A DNA stretch of 64,000 nt from CAXXOZ01 sp963676435 (GTDB taxonomy: Bacteria > Bacillota > Clostridia > Lachnospirales > Lachnospiraceae), in NCBI GenBank assembly GCA_963676435.2, contig CAXXOZ010000021.1:1-64000 (forward strand), read 5' to 3'. A program made the position numbers and the translations under genes. The notes under the pieces were generated by a model that did not search any database, was not told the DNA's origin, and worked only from the letters and a program-made list of their open reading frames with translations. This document shows, piece by piece, positions 1 through 9,961 of the stretch. Positions within the stretch are counted from its first letter, which is position 1, and each line of letters begins with the position of its first letter.

Positions 1-1358
1 TTTGTAAGTTTCATGGTTTCTACAAAACTTTTTAGTTTCCTGATTGGCATGTTTGACATTTCATCTATTCCTACATCTGCCACAGTTACTGCAAGAGATT
101 CTTTTTTAAGTCTTTTTCCACCACATTCATTACATGTGATAATTCTCATGAATGTCTCGTATTCCTGCTTTATTGTGTCAGATCCAGTTTCACGATACCT
201 TCTTTCAGAATTTCTTATAAGCCCTTCAAAGTCTATATTATAAACTCCTCGTCCTCTTTCACCCACATAATGAACTTCTACCTTTTTACCATCTGTGCCA
301 TATATTATAACATTTTTTGCTTTTTCAGATAAGTCTTTAAATGGTGTGTCCAAGCTAAAATCATATTCTTTTGCCAATGCTTTTAATAAACAATTAGACC
401 AGCTGCCTTCATTACTTGAAGACTGCCATCCCATCATAATAATAGCTCCTTCATTCAGACTCAGACTTTTATCTGGAATCATTAAATCTAAATCAAATTC
501 CATTTTATAACCTATACCTGAACACACAGGGCATGCCCCGAAAGGGTTATTAAATGAAAAGTTTCTTGGCTCGATTTCATCAATGCTTATATTACAATCA
601 GGACATGAAAAACTCTGACTAAAATTAATGGATTCTCCATCTATTACATCCACCGTCATAAGACCGTCTGCTAATGCTAAAACATTTTCTATAGAATCAA
701 TAAGTCTTTTTCTTATTCCATCTCTTACAGAAAGTCTGTCTACTACTATGTCTATACTATGCTTAAAATTTTTATCAAGTTTTATTTCTTCTGTAAGTTC
801 ATATAAGTTTCCATCTACTCTTACTCTTACATATCCAGCTCTTTTAGCTTGGTCCAGTACTTTAACATGCTCACCTTTTCTGCCCCTTACTACAGGAGCC
901 ATAAGCTGAAATTTGGTCCCGTCTGGTAGCTCTAAAATGTGATCAGCCATTTGATCAACTGTTTGTTTTTTTATTTCTTTTCCACACTCAGGACAATGAG
1001 GTATACCTATCCTAGCGTATAAAAGTCTTAAATAATCATATATTTCTGTTACAGTTCCTACTGTTGAACGAGGATTTCTATTTGTTGATTTTTGATCTAT
1101 TGATATCGCTGGAGACAGCCCCTCAATATTTTCCACATTTGGCTTTTCCATCTGACCTAAAAACTGTCTGGCATAAGAAGATAAAGATTCCATATATCTT
1201 CTTTGTCCTTCTGCGTATATTGTATCAAAAGCAAGGGAGGATTTTCCTGATCCACTTAGTCCTGTTAAGACCACAAACTCATTTCTAGGAATATTTACAT
1301 CTAGATTTTTTAAGTTGTTTTCTGCTGCTCCTTTTACTTTTATGTATTGTTTTTCCAT
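1..1358 (-). CDS. uvrA: UvrA excinuclease ABC subunit A (N-terminal part, cut by window edge)
   Basis: DNA-damage recognition ATPase of nucleotide excision repair; cytoplasmic, works as a UvrA2-UvrB complex. The translation starts MEKQYIKVKGAAENNLKNLD and has Walker A GLSGSGKSSL near residue 33, the RQFLGQMEKP segment and the first zinc-binding cysteines (CPECGKEI). A second cysteine set (CPDCN and CPVCSG) follows, as expected for the insertion domain. The frame stays open to base 1, so about half of the usual ~940 residues is present. The ATG at 1356-1358 has a GAAAGG site upstream and begins 14 bases after the uvrB stop, so the two are co-transcribed. Confidence 0.95.
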   Translation of the reverse strand, partial: MEKQYIKVKGAAENNLKNLDVNIPRNEFVVLTGLSGSGKSSLAFDTIYAEGQRRYMESLSSYARQFLGQMEKPNVENIEGLSPAISIDQKSTNRNPRSTVGTVTEIYDYLRLLYARIGIPHCPECGKEIKKQTVDQMADHILELPDGTKFQLMAPVVRGRKGEHVKVLDQAKRAGYVRVRVDGNLYELTEEIKLDKNFKHSIDIVVDRLSVRDGIRKRLIDSIENVLALADGLMTVDVIDGESINFSQSFSCPDCNISIDEIEPRNFSFNNPFGACPVCSGIGYKMEFDLDLMIPDKSLSLNEGAIIMMGWQSSSNEGSWSNCLLKALAKEYDFSLDTPFKDLSEKAKNVIIYGTDGKKVEVHYVGERGRGVYNIDFEGLIRNSERRYRETGSDTIKQEYETFMRIITCNECGGKRLKKESLAVTVADVGIDEMSNMPIRKLKSFVETMKLT

Positions 1359-1372
1359 ATATTACTGCCTTT

Positions 1373-3355
1373 CTATAAGTCCCTAAGAGCTTCCTTTAAG
1401 GAAACCATCTGGTCTCTTAAACCTGCTGCTGCTTCGAAGTTTAGTTCTGCTGCTTCTTTGCGCATTTTCTTTTCAACTTCTTTAATTATTTTTTCAAGTT
1501 CTTTTCTATCCATTGATTCTGGATCTTTTTCAAGAGCCTGAATACTTTTTGTTGCTGCTTTTGTAATGCTTATAAGTTCTCTAACTGATTTTTTTATAGT
1601 AGTTGGTGTTATGCCATGCTCTTCATTATATTTTTCCTGAATGCTTCTTCTTCTATTTGTCTCATCAATTGCCACTCTCATAGAATCAGTTATTTTATCA
1701 GCATACATTATAACTCTTCCTTCTGAATTTCTGGCTGCACGACCAATTGTCTGAATAAGAGAAGTCTGAGATCTTAAAAATCCTTCCTTATCTGCATCCA
1801 GTATAGCTACCAAAGATATTTCCGGTATATCAAGTCCCTCTCTTAGAAGGTTGATTCCAACTAATACATCGAATACATCAAGCCTCATATCTCTTATTAT
1901 TTCAGTTCTTTCAAGAGTATCTATATCTGAATGTAAATATTTTACTCTTATTCCAGACTCTTTCATATAGTCAGTTAAGTCTTCTGCCATTTTTTTAGTA
2001 AGAGTAGTTACTAAGACTTTATTTCCATTATCCACTTCTTTGTTTATCTGAGATATCAAATCATCTACCTGACCTTTAACAGGCTTTACTTCTACCGGCG
2101 GATCAAGTAATCCTGTTGGTCTGATTATCTGTTCAACTCTTAGAAGCTCGTGCTCGTCTTCATATACATTTGGTGTGGCTGATACAAATAGCATTTGATC
2201 TATTTTTGTTTCAAATTCATTAAAGCTTAGGGGTCTATTATCCAGTGCTGAAGGCAACCTAAAACCAAACTCCACTAATGTAGTTTTTCTAGAGCGGTCT
2301 CCAGCATACATTCCTCTTATCTGGGGAACTGTAATATGGGACTCATCCACCATTATTAAAAAATCATCTGGAAAGTAATCTAACAATGTATGAGGTGGTG
2401 CTCCAGGCTCAAGGCCTGTTAAATGTCTGGAATAGTTTTCTATTCCTGAACAAAATCCTGTTTCTCTCATCATCTCTATGTCAAAATTTGTTCGTTCGGA
2501 TATTCTTTGTGCTTCTAAAAGTTTATCTTCACTTTCAAAATACTGTATTCTTTCTTTTAATTCTTCTTTTATTGCTCCTGCTGCCTCTTCAATTTTTTCT
2601 CTTGGAACCACATAGTGGGAAGCTGGAAATATAACGACATGCTCAAGAGTACATTTTATCTCTCCCGTAACCATATCCGTGCCAACCAGTCTATCTATTT
2701 CATCTCCAAAAAATTCAACTCTAATTGCATATTCACCAACTGTAGCAGGTACTATTTCGACTATATCTCCACGAACTCTAAAAGTTCCTCTCTTAAAGTC
2801 CATATCATTTCTATCGTATTGTATATCTATAAGTTTTCTTAAAAGTTCATCTCTGTCTATTTCCATACCAGGTCTTAAAGAAACTACCATTTCCTGATAA
2901 TCAATTGGACTACCAAGACCATATATACATGAAACACTGGAAATAATAACTACATCTTTTCTTTCTGTTAGAGAAGCCGTAGCAGAGTGCCTAAGTCTGT
3001 CTATTTCCTCATTAATAGATGAATCTTTTTCTATATAAGTATCTGTAGAAGGTACATATGCTTCTGGTTGATAATAGTCATAATAAGAAACAAAATATTC
3101 AACTGCATTATCTGGAAAAAATTCTTTAAACTCACTATATAGCTGGGCTGCCAAAGTTTTATTATGAGCTATTACCAGAGTGGGTTTATTTATCTTTTCT
3201 ATAACATTTGCCATAGTAAATGTTTTTCCAGAACCAGTCACGCCAAGAAGAGTCTGAAATTGATTCCCAGACTCAAATCCTTCAACTAATTTATTTATAG
3301 CCTCAGGCTGATCACCTGTAGGTTTATATTCTGATACTAATTTAAATCTATCCAT
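1373..3355 (-). CDS. uvrB: UvrB excinuclease ABC subunit B
   Basis: Helicase-like damage-verification subunit of nucleotide excision repair, loaded by UvrA and cut-competent with UvrC. The 660-residue protein has Walker A GVTGSGKTFT (~38-47), the damage-probing beta-hairpin region YYDYYQPEAYVPSTDTY (~93-110), the DESH box, helicase motif VI (QTIGRAARN), and a C-terminal UVR motif (~620-655) that contacts UvrA/UvrC. Length matches the family. The frame is open to 3427, but ATG 3355 is chosen because GAGAGG lies just upstream and the protein then begins MDRFKLVSEYKPTGDQ as in homologues. uvrA follows at once. Confidence 0.97.
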   Translation of the reverse strand: MDRFKLVSEYKPTGDQPEAINKLVEGFESGNQFQTLLGVTGSGKTFTMANVIEKINKPTLVIAHNKTLAAQLYSEFKEFFPDNAVEYFVSYYDYYQPEAYVPSTDTYIEKDSSINEEIDRLRHSATASLTERKDVVIISSVSCIYGLGSPIDYQEMVVSLRPGMEIDRDELLRKLIDIQYDRNDMDFKRGTFRVRGDIVEIVPATVGEYAIRVEFFGDEIDRLVGTDMVTGEIKCTLEHVVIFPASHYVVPREKIEEAAGAIKEELKERIQYFESEDKLLEAQRISERTNFDIEMMRETGFCSGIENYSRHLTGLEPGAPPHTLLDYFPDDFLIMVDESHITVPQIRGMYAGDRSRKTTLVEFGFRLPSALDNRPLSFNEFETKIDQMLFVSATPNVYEDEHELLRVEQIIRPTGLLDPPVEVKPVKGQVDDLISQINKEVDNGNKVLVTTLTKKMAEDLTDYMKESGIRVKYLHSDIDTLERTEIIRDMRLDVFDVLVGINLLREGLDIPEISLVAILDADKEGFLRSQTSLIQTIGRAARNSEGRVIMYADKITDSMRVAIDETNRRRSIQEKYNEEHGITPTTIKKSVRELISITKAATKSIQALEKDPESMDRKELEKIIKEVEKKMRKEAAELNFEAAAGLRDQMVSLKEALRDL

Positions 3356-3529
3356 AAAACCTCTCAAACATATGTTCTGTTTTTGATTATATAGCATATT
3401 AAAGCCAAAATCAAGTGTGAGACTCATTATACAAAAATTAAAAAATAATTACAACAAACTTTTTGTAAATAAAAAGGAACGACAAAATTTGCCGCACCCT
3501 TTCATTTATATTAAATAGTTTGATTGGTT

Positions 3530-4897
3530 TTAAATTATACCTGGAGCTATTAAGAAAATAACTGCTGCTACAATAGCACCAACAGCTGTGAAAAGTACTG
3601 TTTGGAATAATATAGGTTTGTAAGCTTCCTTGTGAGTTGTGCCTGTTAAATGGAAACAAAGTATTGGCATTCCATTGAAAGGAAGTGTTTCAAATGTTGT
3701 AGCCGCTAAAGCTGCAACCCTGAATATAGCAGGTATATTTGCATCTATTCCTTTAGCCTGTAAAATTCCTAATATCAAAGGAATAGCTATCATAAGGGAT
3801 GCTACAGGGTTTGATGTAACCGCTGTTAAAATAAACAAAGTGATAAGTGTCAATAATATTGGATTAATATTCAATCCTGCAAGAGCACTTACAAGTAATC
3901 CAAATCCTGCTGTCATAGTTATAATTGCAGCAAATCCTGCTGGAGCTGATAATTGTAATAATGCTAGTGGTGATCTGTCGGCTCCTCTATTTAAAGTTCT
4001 TTTTACTAATCCTAAAACATTGATTTTTTCCTGCGGTTGTTTTTCAATGTATCTAGCCATTAATACAAGGGCTACTATTATTGCTGCTGAAAGAGCAATC
4101 GCAATATCAAGTCCTATTATTGTATATAAAACAAAAACAATAACAAGTGGTAAGATAGCTAAAATTATATGTGGTGCTTTTCTTTCATCATCGCTATTAA
4201 TTTTTTCTAAGCCATTCCAATCAAAAGTTTCACCTTTTGCTTTTACTTTTTTTGCAAAATATGTTGAATAAAAATATCCGCCTACAGCAATAATTGCAAC
4301 TGCTATTAAACCAGGAATAAGTCCATAAGTAACTTTTGTATCAGTTACTCCGCCGATAGCAAACGCTCCCTGGGAAATAATGTTATAAATCTGTGGTGCT
4401 CCAGGTGCTGCTACAAAGGCAACATTTAAAACTAAAAATGACGGTACAACTTTTCTTGGCAAATTAAGTCTTTCTGCAAGTATCATAATTACAGGATATA
4501 CAACGAATATCTGTGTGTATGCGTCAATCCCTCCATATGTCATAAGTAAAAATATCACTATTAAAGATAATACTGCTCTAGAAATCTGTTTTTTACTATC
4601 ATCTACTTTAAAAATATAGTATTTAGTAAATATATTTGCTATAGAAGTAGATGCTCCTGTGTCCTGCATAACTTTTCCGAAAATAGTACCAAGAAAAATT
4701 ACACTAAATATAGCTGTGAAAGTTCCCCAGAGCCCTGTAACATAAGTCGATGTAAATGCTTCTAATGGTGATATTTTGTTTGTCACTGCCACCACCAAAA
4801 CACAAATAGGCGCTATATAAAGAACATTGTATCCTCTATAAACTAAAAATAGAAACAAAAATAGCGCTACAACAATACCAACAATACCTAAAATCAT
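3530..4897 (-). CDS. GntP-family permease (gluconate/organic acid:H+ symporter type)
   Basis: Polytopic inner-membrane transporter of about 455 residues with roughly 12 hydrophobic segments. The overall pattern (N-terminal MILGIVGIVVALF, conserved PGAPQIYN and TSNPVASLM segments) fits the GntP / gluconate-H+ symporter group. The substrate cannot be read from sequence; gluconate, glycerate, D-serine and other hydroxy acids are handled by relatives. ATG 4897 is chosen for its AAGGAGG site; the frame is open 23 codons further. The gene is divergent from a LysR regulator with a perfect palindrome between them, so it is probably that regulator's target. Confidence 0.8.
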   Translation of the reverse strand: MILGIVGIVVALFLFLFLVYRGYNVLYIAPICVLVVAVTNKISPLEAFTSTYVTGLWGTFTAIFSVIFLGTIFGKVMQDTGASTSIANIFTKYYIFKVDDSKKQISRAVLSLIVIFLLMTYGGIDAYTQIFVVYPVIMILAERLNLPRKVVPSFLVLNVAFVAAPGAPQIYNIISQGAFAIGGVTDTKVTYGLIPGLIAVAIIAVGGYFYSTYFAKKVKAKGETFDWNGLEKINSDDERKAPHIILAILPLVIVFVLYTIIGLDIAIALSAAIIVALVLMARYIEKQPQEKINVLGLVKRTLNRGADRSPLALLQLSAPAGFAAIITMTAGFGLLVSALAGLNINPILLTLITLFILTAVTSNPVASLMIAIPLILGILQAKGIDANIPAIFRVAALAATTFETLPFNGMPILCFHLTGTTHKEAYKPILFQTVLFTAVGAIVAAVIFLIAPGII

Positions 4898-5033
4898 AAA
4901 ATCCTCCTTTATTATGTAAAATAGTTTAAAAAATATTACTTCCAATTCCTTTGTATTAAACTGCATTTTACATATAAATTATATCATCCGATAAATTTTA
5001 ATGGAAATATCAATAAAGGATTGCTGACCACCA

Positions 5034-5050
5034 AATTTGATATTCAAATT
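5034..5050. promoter_or_regulatory. Candidate LysR operator (perfect inverted repeat)
   Basis: AATTTGA-TAT-TCAAATT is a perfect 7+7 bp inverted repeat with a 3-base centre. It lies in the 206-base gap between the divergent GntP permease and LysR genes, about 54 bases before the regulator start. It contains the T-N11-A spacing expected of LysR boxes. Binding is inferred from position and symmetry. Confidence 0.55.
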
Positions 5051-5103
5051 CTAATGTTAATCATTTATAATGTATATAAGTACTTTTTTAAATGGAGGTT
5101 TCT

Positions 5104-5985
5104 ATGAATAGTAAGCAAATAGAATGTTTTTTTAATGTTGCAAAAAGTTTGAATTTTACTGAAGTAGCAGAAAAAATGTTTACTTCACAATCAAATGTTA
5201 GTAGATATATTTCCCAATTAGAAGAGGAACTAGATATGAAATTATTTATTAGAGGAAATAATTATGTAAGGTTAACACCATCAGGTGCTGTTATGCTTGA
5301 TGCTTTTGAACAAGTTAAAGAATTTCTAGACGAACAGATTAAGTTTGCAGGCTATACTGAAAAAGGAGAAAGTGGATATTTAAAAATTGGATTCCTTTCC
5401 TTTATGGAACTTGATAAATTTTTTATGGAAACTGTAAATAAATTTAAAAAGAACTATCCCGCAGTGATTATAGATTATATAATCGTAAAAAATAACAAGC
5501 TTTATGATCTCACAAATAAAAATGTTGATTTGATTATTGCTCCAGAGGTTCAATCTCCTCCAACAAAGAATTTTTTATCAAAAAGAATTTCTTATTCACA
5601 AATGTTTTTACTTTATAGTAAAAACCATAAACTATATGGCAAAAAAGATTTATGTATCTCTGATTTTAAAAATGACATAGTCTGGACCACAAAATCTGTT
5701 GATACTCCTGCACGAAATAAAATAGTTAAAAGTATAATGTCATATTATAATATTAAGTCTTTTAATCATGAAAAAAGTGAAAATATTGAAGATGCACTTC
5801 TTCAGATAATGATGGGTAATGGTATCGCGTTGCTTGACTATATTTCTTTTCCAAACTTTTCAGATTCATTTGAAGTTTTACCAATTGATAAAGAGGCCTA
5901 TCAAATAGGAATCGATGTAATATGGAAGAAAAACAACTTAAATCCTGCAATTCCATTATTTACGAATATGATTCAAGACATATAA
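5104..5985 (+). CDS. LysR-family transcriptional regulator
   Basis: 293-residue one-component regulator. The winged HTH occupies residues 1-60 (MNSKQIECFFNVAKSLNFTE, then SQSNVSRYISQLEEEL), followed by a linker helix and a two-lobed effector domain from ~90 to the end. The start is ATG 5104, not the in-frame ATG at 5092, because GGAGG at 5094-5098 is the ribosome binding site and would otherwise lie inside the gene. It is divergent from the GntP-type permease and probably controls it, with that permease's substrate or a derivative as inducer. Length is normal for the family. Confidence 0.9.
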   Translation: MNSKQIECFFNVAKSLNFTEVAEKMFTSQSNVSRYISQLEEELDMKLFIRGNNYVRLTPSGAVMLDAFEQVKEFLDEQIKFAGYTEKGESGYLKIGFLSFMELDKFFMETVNKFKKNYPAVIIDYIIVKNNKLYDLTNKNVDLIIAPEVQSPPTKNFLSKRISYSQMFLLYSKNHKLYGKKDLCISDFKNDIVWTTKSVDTPARNKIVKSIMSYYNIKSFNHEKSENIEDALLQIMMGNGIALLDYISFPNFSDSFEVLPIDKEAYQIGIDVIWKKNNLNPAIPLFTNMIQDI

Positions 5986-6012
5986 AAAGTGGGCACGATG
6001 TGTCCACTTTTT
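5984..6012. terminator. Bidirectional terminator between LysR gene and ctpA
   Basis: AAAAAGTGGGCA / TGTCCACTTTTT stem with one G-T wobble and a short loop. It overlaps the LysR stop codon and lies just past the end of the convergent ctpA, with A-rich and T-rich flanks so that it can serve both strands. Confidence 0.75.
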
Positions 6013-6023
6013 ACTACATGTAT

Positions 6024-7196
6024 TTATTTCAAAATCTCTATTGCTTTATCAAGCTGAGTATCTTCCTCTGGTGTTATTAGATAATCCTCATATGCTTCTT
6101 CTGGAATTATTACTTCCACATCTGGAATAATACCTATCTCATTTATCACGTTACCGTCTGGTGTATAAAAATAAGCAGTTGTTATTTTAATGGCTGAACC
6201 ATCGCTGAATGTTTGGATTGACTGCATTACACCTTTTCCAAATGTAGTTTGCCCTACTATAGTAGCAGCTCCAAAATCCTGCATAGCTCCTGCGAAAATT
6301 TCTGAAGCTGAAGCACTATTTTCATTTGTTAAAACCACCATCGGTAATTCTATTTTACTTTCTTCGTATGAATAGTATTCATCTCTATTTCCGTTTTTAT
6401 CTTCTGTATATATGATTAATCCTTCTGGTAATATCTGATCAAGTATATCAGTTACCGATCCAAGAGTCCCTCCAGGATTATCTCTTACATCGATAATTAG
6501 AGATGTCATACCTTCAAGAGTTAAGTTATCAACTGCTTCTCTAAACTGTCCTGATGTCGCTGTGTCAAAACTTTCTATAGAAATATATCCAATATTATCT
6601 TCTAACATTTCACTTCTTATAGAAGGAATTTCTATCTCTCTTCTTTCAATGTCAAAACTTATCTCATCATCTTCACGGAGCACTGTGACATTGACCATAG
6701 TACCTGCTTCACCTTTAATCATAGCAATTATATTACTAAGCTCTACACCTATAACATTTTCGCCTTCAACTTTATAAATAATGTCACCAGGCATAATTCC
6801 CACATCTTGACTAGGAGAATTTTCAAATACTTCTAAAATCACTGTTTCACCGTCATCATTTTGAAGTACACTTACTCCTATTCCCTGATAGTAGCCTGTA
6901 ACACTTTCCATTATACTTTTATATTCTTCTGCAGTATAGTATGTGGAATACTGGTCTCCTAAACCGTCCACCAGTCCCTTATACATTGCATCTGCCAGCT
7001 CTTCAAGATCTGAATCCTCTAAATAATATTCGTTTATAACTTTTTCAATAGATGCAGCCTTATCAATAATTGCTGAAACATCAGATTTGTTTTCGTCAAT
7101 AACAAATATTTTTATGGAAAATGACACAACTGTTATAATTACTGCTATTAAAAGTCCTGCGAAAAGTCCTTTTAAAAAACTTGATTTGTTATTCAT
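6024..7196 (-). CDS. CtpA-type carboxyl-terminal processing protease (S41)
   Basis: Serine protease with a Ser-Lys dyad, anchored outside the membrane by one N-terminal segment (residues ~8-32). A PDZ domain (~95-180) precedes the S41 core. The catalytic serine is in NENSASASEI (about Ser296) and the general-base lysine in TTFGKGVMQ (about Lys321), spaced 25 residues apart as in CtpB. Length of 390 residues is typical. It is the last gene of the block CdaR-ftsE-ftsX-M23-ctpA, so it may process wall-hydrolase or division proteins; that role is inferred. Its N-terminus is 24 bases after the M23 gene. Confidence 0.93.
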   Translation of the reverse strand: MNNKSSFLKGLFAGLLIAVIITVVSFSIKIFVIDENKSDVSAIIDKAASIEKVINEYYLEDSDLEELADAMYKGLVDGLGDQYSTYYTAEEYKSIMESVTGYYQGIGVSVLQNDDGETVILEVFENSPSQDVGIMPGDIIYKVEGENVIGVELSNIIAMIKGEAGTMVNVTVLREDDEISFDIERREIEIPSIRSEMLEDNIGYISIESFDTATSGQFREAVDNLTLEGMTSLIIDVRDNPGGTLGSVTDILDQILPEGLIIYTEDKNGNRDEYYSYEESKIELPMVVLTNENSASASEIFAGAMQDFGAATIVGQTTFGKGVMQSIQTFSDGSAIKITTAYFYTPDGNVINEIGIIPDVEVIIPEEAYEDYLITPEEDTQLDKAIEILK

Positions 7197-7219
7197 TTTA
7201 GTTCCTTTCTGTCTCTATC

Positions 7220-8338
7220 TTAAGGCAAATAATTTTCTGGGTCCTTAAAACTTCCATTAATAGATATACCAAAATGCAGATGGGGTCCTGAAGATATACC
7301 TGTCGAACCTACATTGGCGATTTTCTGACCCTGTACAACCACATCACCTGCGTTTACAACTATACTAGAACAATGGAAGTAGTAGCTATATACACCTCCA
7401 CCATGATTTATAATTACATATAGGCCTGCTGCATTTCCAAGAGTTTTTACTGCTTTATAGACTGTTCCTGAAGCAGTAGCTCTAATAGTTGATCCCCAAC
7501 CTGCGGCTATATCTATTCCCTGATGATAAGTAGATGCTCCTGGTATTCCTGTATTTCTAGGACCAAAATGAGAACTTATATACCTGCTGTCTGTTGGCCA
7601 TGCATACTCTCCAGTATACTCAATACCGCTTTTTTCAAGACTTGCTATTTCTGCAAGAATGGCTTCTTGTGCATCTATTTCTTTTTGTTCTAAATCTATC
7701 TGAGTTTCATATTCAGCCATCTGGCTTTCTTTTGCACTTAAAAGTGTCAGTGCTTCTTGCTTTTGCCTTTCGGCATCAGCTTTTAAAACTTCTAAGTTCT
7801 CCATCTCTTCCTGTAGTACTTTTTTCTCTTCTTCTAGTTTAACTTTTGTTTCTTCTAGCTTAACTACCATATTTCTGTCATATGTAGTAAGCTGTGCAAA
7901 AAAATCTGCTTTATTTATAAAATCCGAAAAACTCTCTGATCCTAAAATCATTTCTACATATTGAGTATCAGCGTTTTCATACATATATTTGATTCTTTTT
8001 TCCATATCGGCATACTGCTGCTCTATATCTGCTTCAGTTTGGGCGATTGTTTCATTTGACAAATCAATTTCCTGTTGTTTTTCAACACACTGTGCTTCTA
8101 TGGATTGAATATTAATGTTCATTTGATTTATATTTGTATCAATTTCCTGTATATAAGCATCTACATCAGATTTTAAAGCTTCTAATTCTTCGATTGCTTT
8201 TTCTGCCTCGTATATTTGATTATTTGCCTCTTCCTTTTGATCATCATAATCTCCAGCGTAAACTGGCTGAATAATAAATGAAAAAACAAGCATAATCATA
8301 ATTGGAAATTTAATATTCTTTTTCAGGAATTTTTTCAT
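7220..8338 (-). CDS. EnvC-like murein hydrolase activator / M23 peptidase
   Basis: Exported 372-residue protein: signal peptide (cleavage likely after VYA, residue 28), long coiled coil (~30-235, rich in Glu/Lys/Gln), then a LytM/M23 domain (~245-372). Unlike E. coli EnvC, the metal ligands look intact (HQGID, and HLHF near the end), so it may be an active endopeptidase and not only an activator. It lies directly downstream of ftsEX. That is the usual place for the extracellular coiled-coil partner that the FtsEX ATPase switches on for septal or wall cleavage. Confidence 0.9.
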   Translation of the reverse strand: MKKFLKKNIKFPIMIMLVFSFIIQPVYAGDYDDQKEEANNQIYEAEKAIEELEALKSDVDAYIQEIDTNINQMNINIQSIEAQCVEKQQEIDLSNETIAQTEADIEQQYADMEKRIKYMYENADTQYVEMILGSESFSDFINKADFFAQLTTYDRNMVVKLEETKVKLEEEKKVLQEEMENLEVLKADAERQKQEALTLLSAKESQMAEYETQIDLEQKEIDAQEAILAEIASLEKSGIEYTGEYAWPTDSRYISSHFGPRNTGIPGASTYHQGIDIAAGWGSTIRATASGTVYKAVKTLGNAAGLYVIINHGGGVYSYYFHCSSIVVNAGDVVVQGQKIANVGSTGISSGPHLHFGISINGSFKDPENYLP

Positions 8339-8352
8339 ATAATCACCTATCC

Positions 8353-9261
8353 TTATACATGTAAATGCTTCCTTAGTGTAATTCTACTTCCAATAAAACC
8401 TATTCCTGCACCAATAATCAAAGCCATAGGTATCATAACTGAAAATACATCGTTTACAGGAAGGAATGAAAACGAACTTGAAATAGTCTGAAACTGAGAA
8501 ATCACATATCCTACTACACTGCTATAAATAAAATACAATCCTATCAAAGGTATTGCGGCACCTAGAATTCCTATTATTATACCTTCTACCATAAAAGGAG
8601 ATCTAACAAAAAAGTCAGTGGCGCCGATTAACTTCATTATTTTAATTTCTTCTTTTCTAACTGTAATTCCTATTGTGATAGTATTGCTAATAAGGAAAAT
8701 AGAAACCAGCAATAGTACTATAATAACTGCTGCTGATATATAACCAACAAGCTTACTAAAATCTGAAAGTGTATTTGCTGTTACTTCTGAGTGATTTACC
8801 TGTCTAACCCCATCAATACTTTCAATATAGGTAACTAAGGCCGACTGCATACTTATATCGTTTAGATAAACTTGGTAGTTTGCTGAGTCAGCTAAGGGAT
8901 TATCGTCTTTAAATCCTGCTGCCAGGTCAGGATTGTCTCCAAAATAATCTTTTTGAAACTCCTCCCATGCCTGATCTGCAGATGTAAATATCATTTCTGA
9001 TACTTCTGCTCTTTTCCCAATATCGTCCCCAATAGATACTATTTCATCCTCTTCTAAGCCTTCTGCAAAGAAAACTGTAACACATACAGTATCTTCTGCC
9101 TCTTCTACAAGGTGCTGAAAATTAACTATTATCGAATAAAAAAGTCCTAACAAGAATATACAAGCAGCTATTGTCGCTATTGATGCCAGTGAAAATAGCT
9201 TATTTCTTCTTATACTTTTTAAACCCTGTTTTAAACTATACCCCAGTGTACTTATCTTCAT
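8353..9261 (-). CDS. ftsX: Cell-division ABC permease FtsX
   Basis: 302-residue membrane protein that passes FtsE ATPase cycles to an extracellular wall hydrolase. It has one N-terminal transmembrane segment, a large extracellular loop (~50-165) and three C-terminal segments, the FtsX layout, with the conserved RKEEIKIMKLIGAT segment between them. ATG 9261 is preferred; an in-frame GTG at 9273 is possible. The start lies 26 bases inside ftsE, so translation is coupled. The M23 protein encoded next is its likely partner. Confidence 0.93.
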   Translation of the reverse strand: MKISTLGYSLKQGLKSIRRNKLFSLASIATIAACIFLLGLFYSIIVNFQHLVEEAEDTVCVTVFFAEGLEEDEIVSIGDDIGKRAEVSEMIFTSADQAWEEFQKDYFGDNPDLAAGFKDDNPLADSANYQVYLNDISMQSALVTYIESIDGVRQVNHSEVTANTLSDFSKLVGYISAAVIIVLLLVSIFLISNTITIGITVRKEEIKIMKLIGATDFFVRSPFMVEGIIIGILGAAIPLIGLYFIYSSVVGYVISQFQTISSSFSFLPVNDVFSVMIPMALIIGAGIGFIGSRITLRKHLHV

Positions 9262-9937
9262 ATAAATAACCACCCTTTTTTTCGTCGCTTATTATCAAAC
9301 CTTTTCTCATTGTTATTACACGCTTTCGCATAGCATTAACAATTTCCCTGTTATGGGTTACGACTAACACTGTAGTTCCTTTATCATTTATTTCCTCTAA
9401 TAATTTCATTATTTCCCATGAATTTTTCGGATCAAGATTTCCAGTAGGTTCGTCTGCCAATAAAAGAACAGGATCATTTATTAATGCCCTTGCTAAAGCC
9501 ACCCTTTGTTGTTCTCCTCCTGAAAGTTCATTTGGAAATGATCTGTATTTTTCTGATAATCCCACTAGTGAAAGCATAGTAGGAACTTTTCTTCTTATTA
9601 TTCTATGAGGTGTTTCTATAACTTTTTGTGCGAAAGCAATGTTGTCATATACATTTCTGTCTTTTAAAAGTCTAAAGTCCTGAAAAACAACTCCCATTTC
9701 TCTTCTGAATTTCGGAACTTTACTGTGTTTTATTCTATTAATACATTTGTCGTTTATATATATTTTACCAGAAGTAGGCTCAACTTCTTTTAGTAACATC
9801 CTAATTAATGTAGACTTACCTGAACCACTATCTCCAACAATAAATACAAATTCCCCTTTTTCTATTTTAAGGTTGATTCCATTAATTGCATGTGTTCCTT
9901 CCGAGTATGATTTTACGACGTCTTCCAAAACAATCAT
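9236..9937 (-). CDS. ftsE: Cell-division ATP-binding protein FtsE
   Basis: ABC ATPase of 233 residues. Walker A GDSGSGKSTLI (~35-45), Q-loop FQDFR, signature LSGGEQQRVALARAL, Walker B LLLADEPTGNLD and H-loop VTHNRE are all complete. The FQDFRLL and DEPTGNLDP segments match FtsE more closely than other ABC proteins. An AGGAGG-type site precedes the start. It lies 24 bases behind a CdaR-type regulator gene and overlaps ftsX. Confidence 0.95.
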   Translation of the reverse strand: MIVLEDVVKSYSEGTHAINGINLKIEKGEFVFIVGDSGSGKSTLIRMLLKEVEPTSGKIYINDKCINRIKHSKVPKFRREMGVVFQDFRLLKDRNVYDNIAFAQKVIETPHRIIRRKVPTMLSLVGLSEKYRSFPNELSGGEQQRVALARALINDPVLLLADEPTGNLDPKNSWEIMKLLEEINDKGTTVLVVTHNREIVNAMRKRVITMRKGLIISDEKKGGYLYEDKYTGV

Positions 9938-9961
9938 AGTATCCTCCTGACCCCATAATTA

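Noticed and set aside
3438..3659. Open frame on the minus strand between uvrB and the GntP permease
   Set aside because: It overlaps the 3' end of the permease in another frame, has no ribosome binding site and a composition unlike a real protein.
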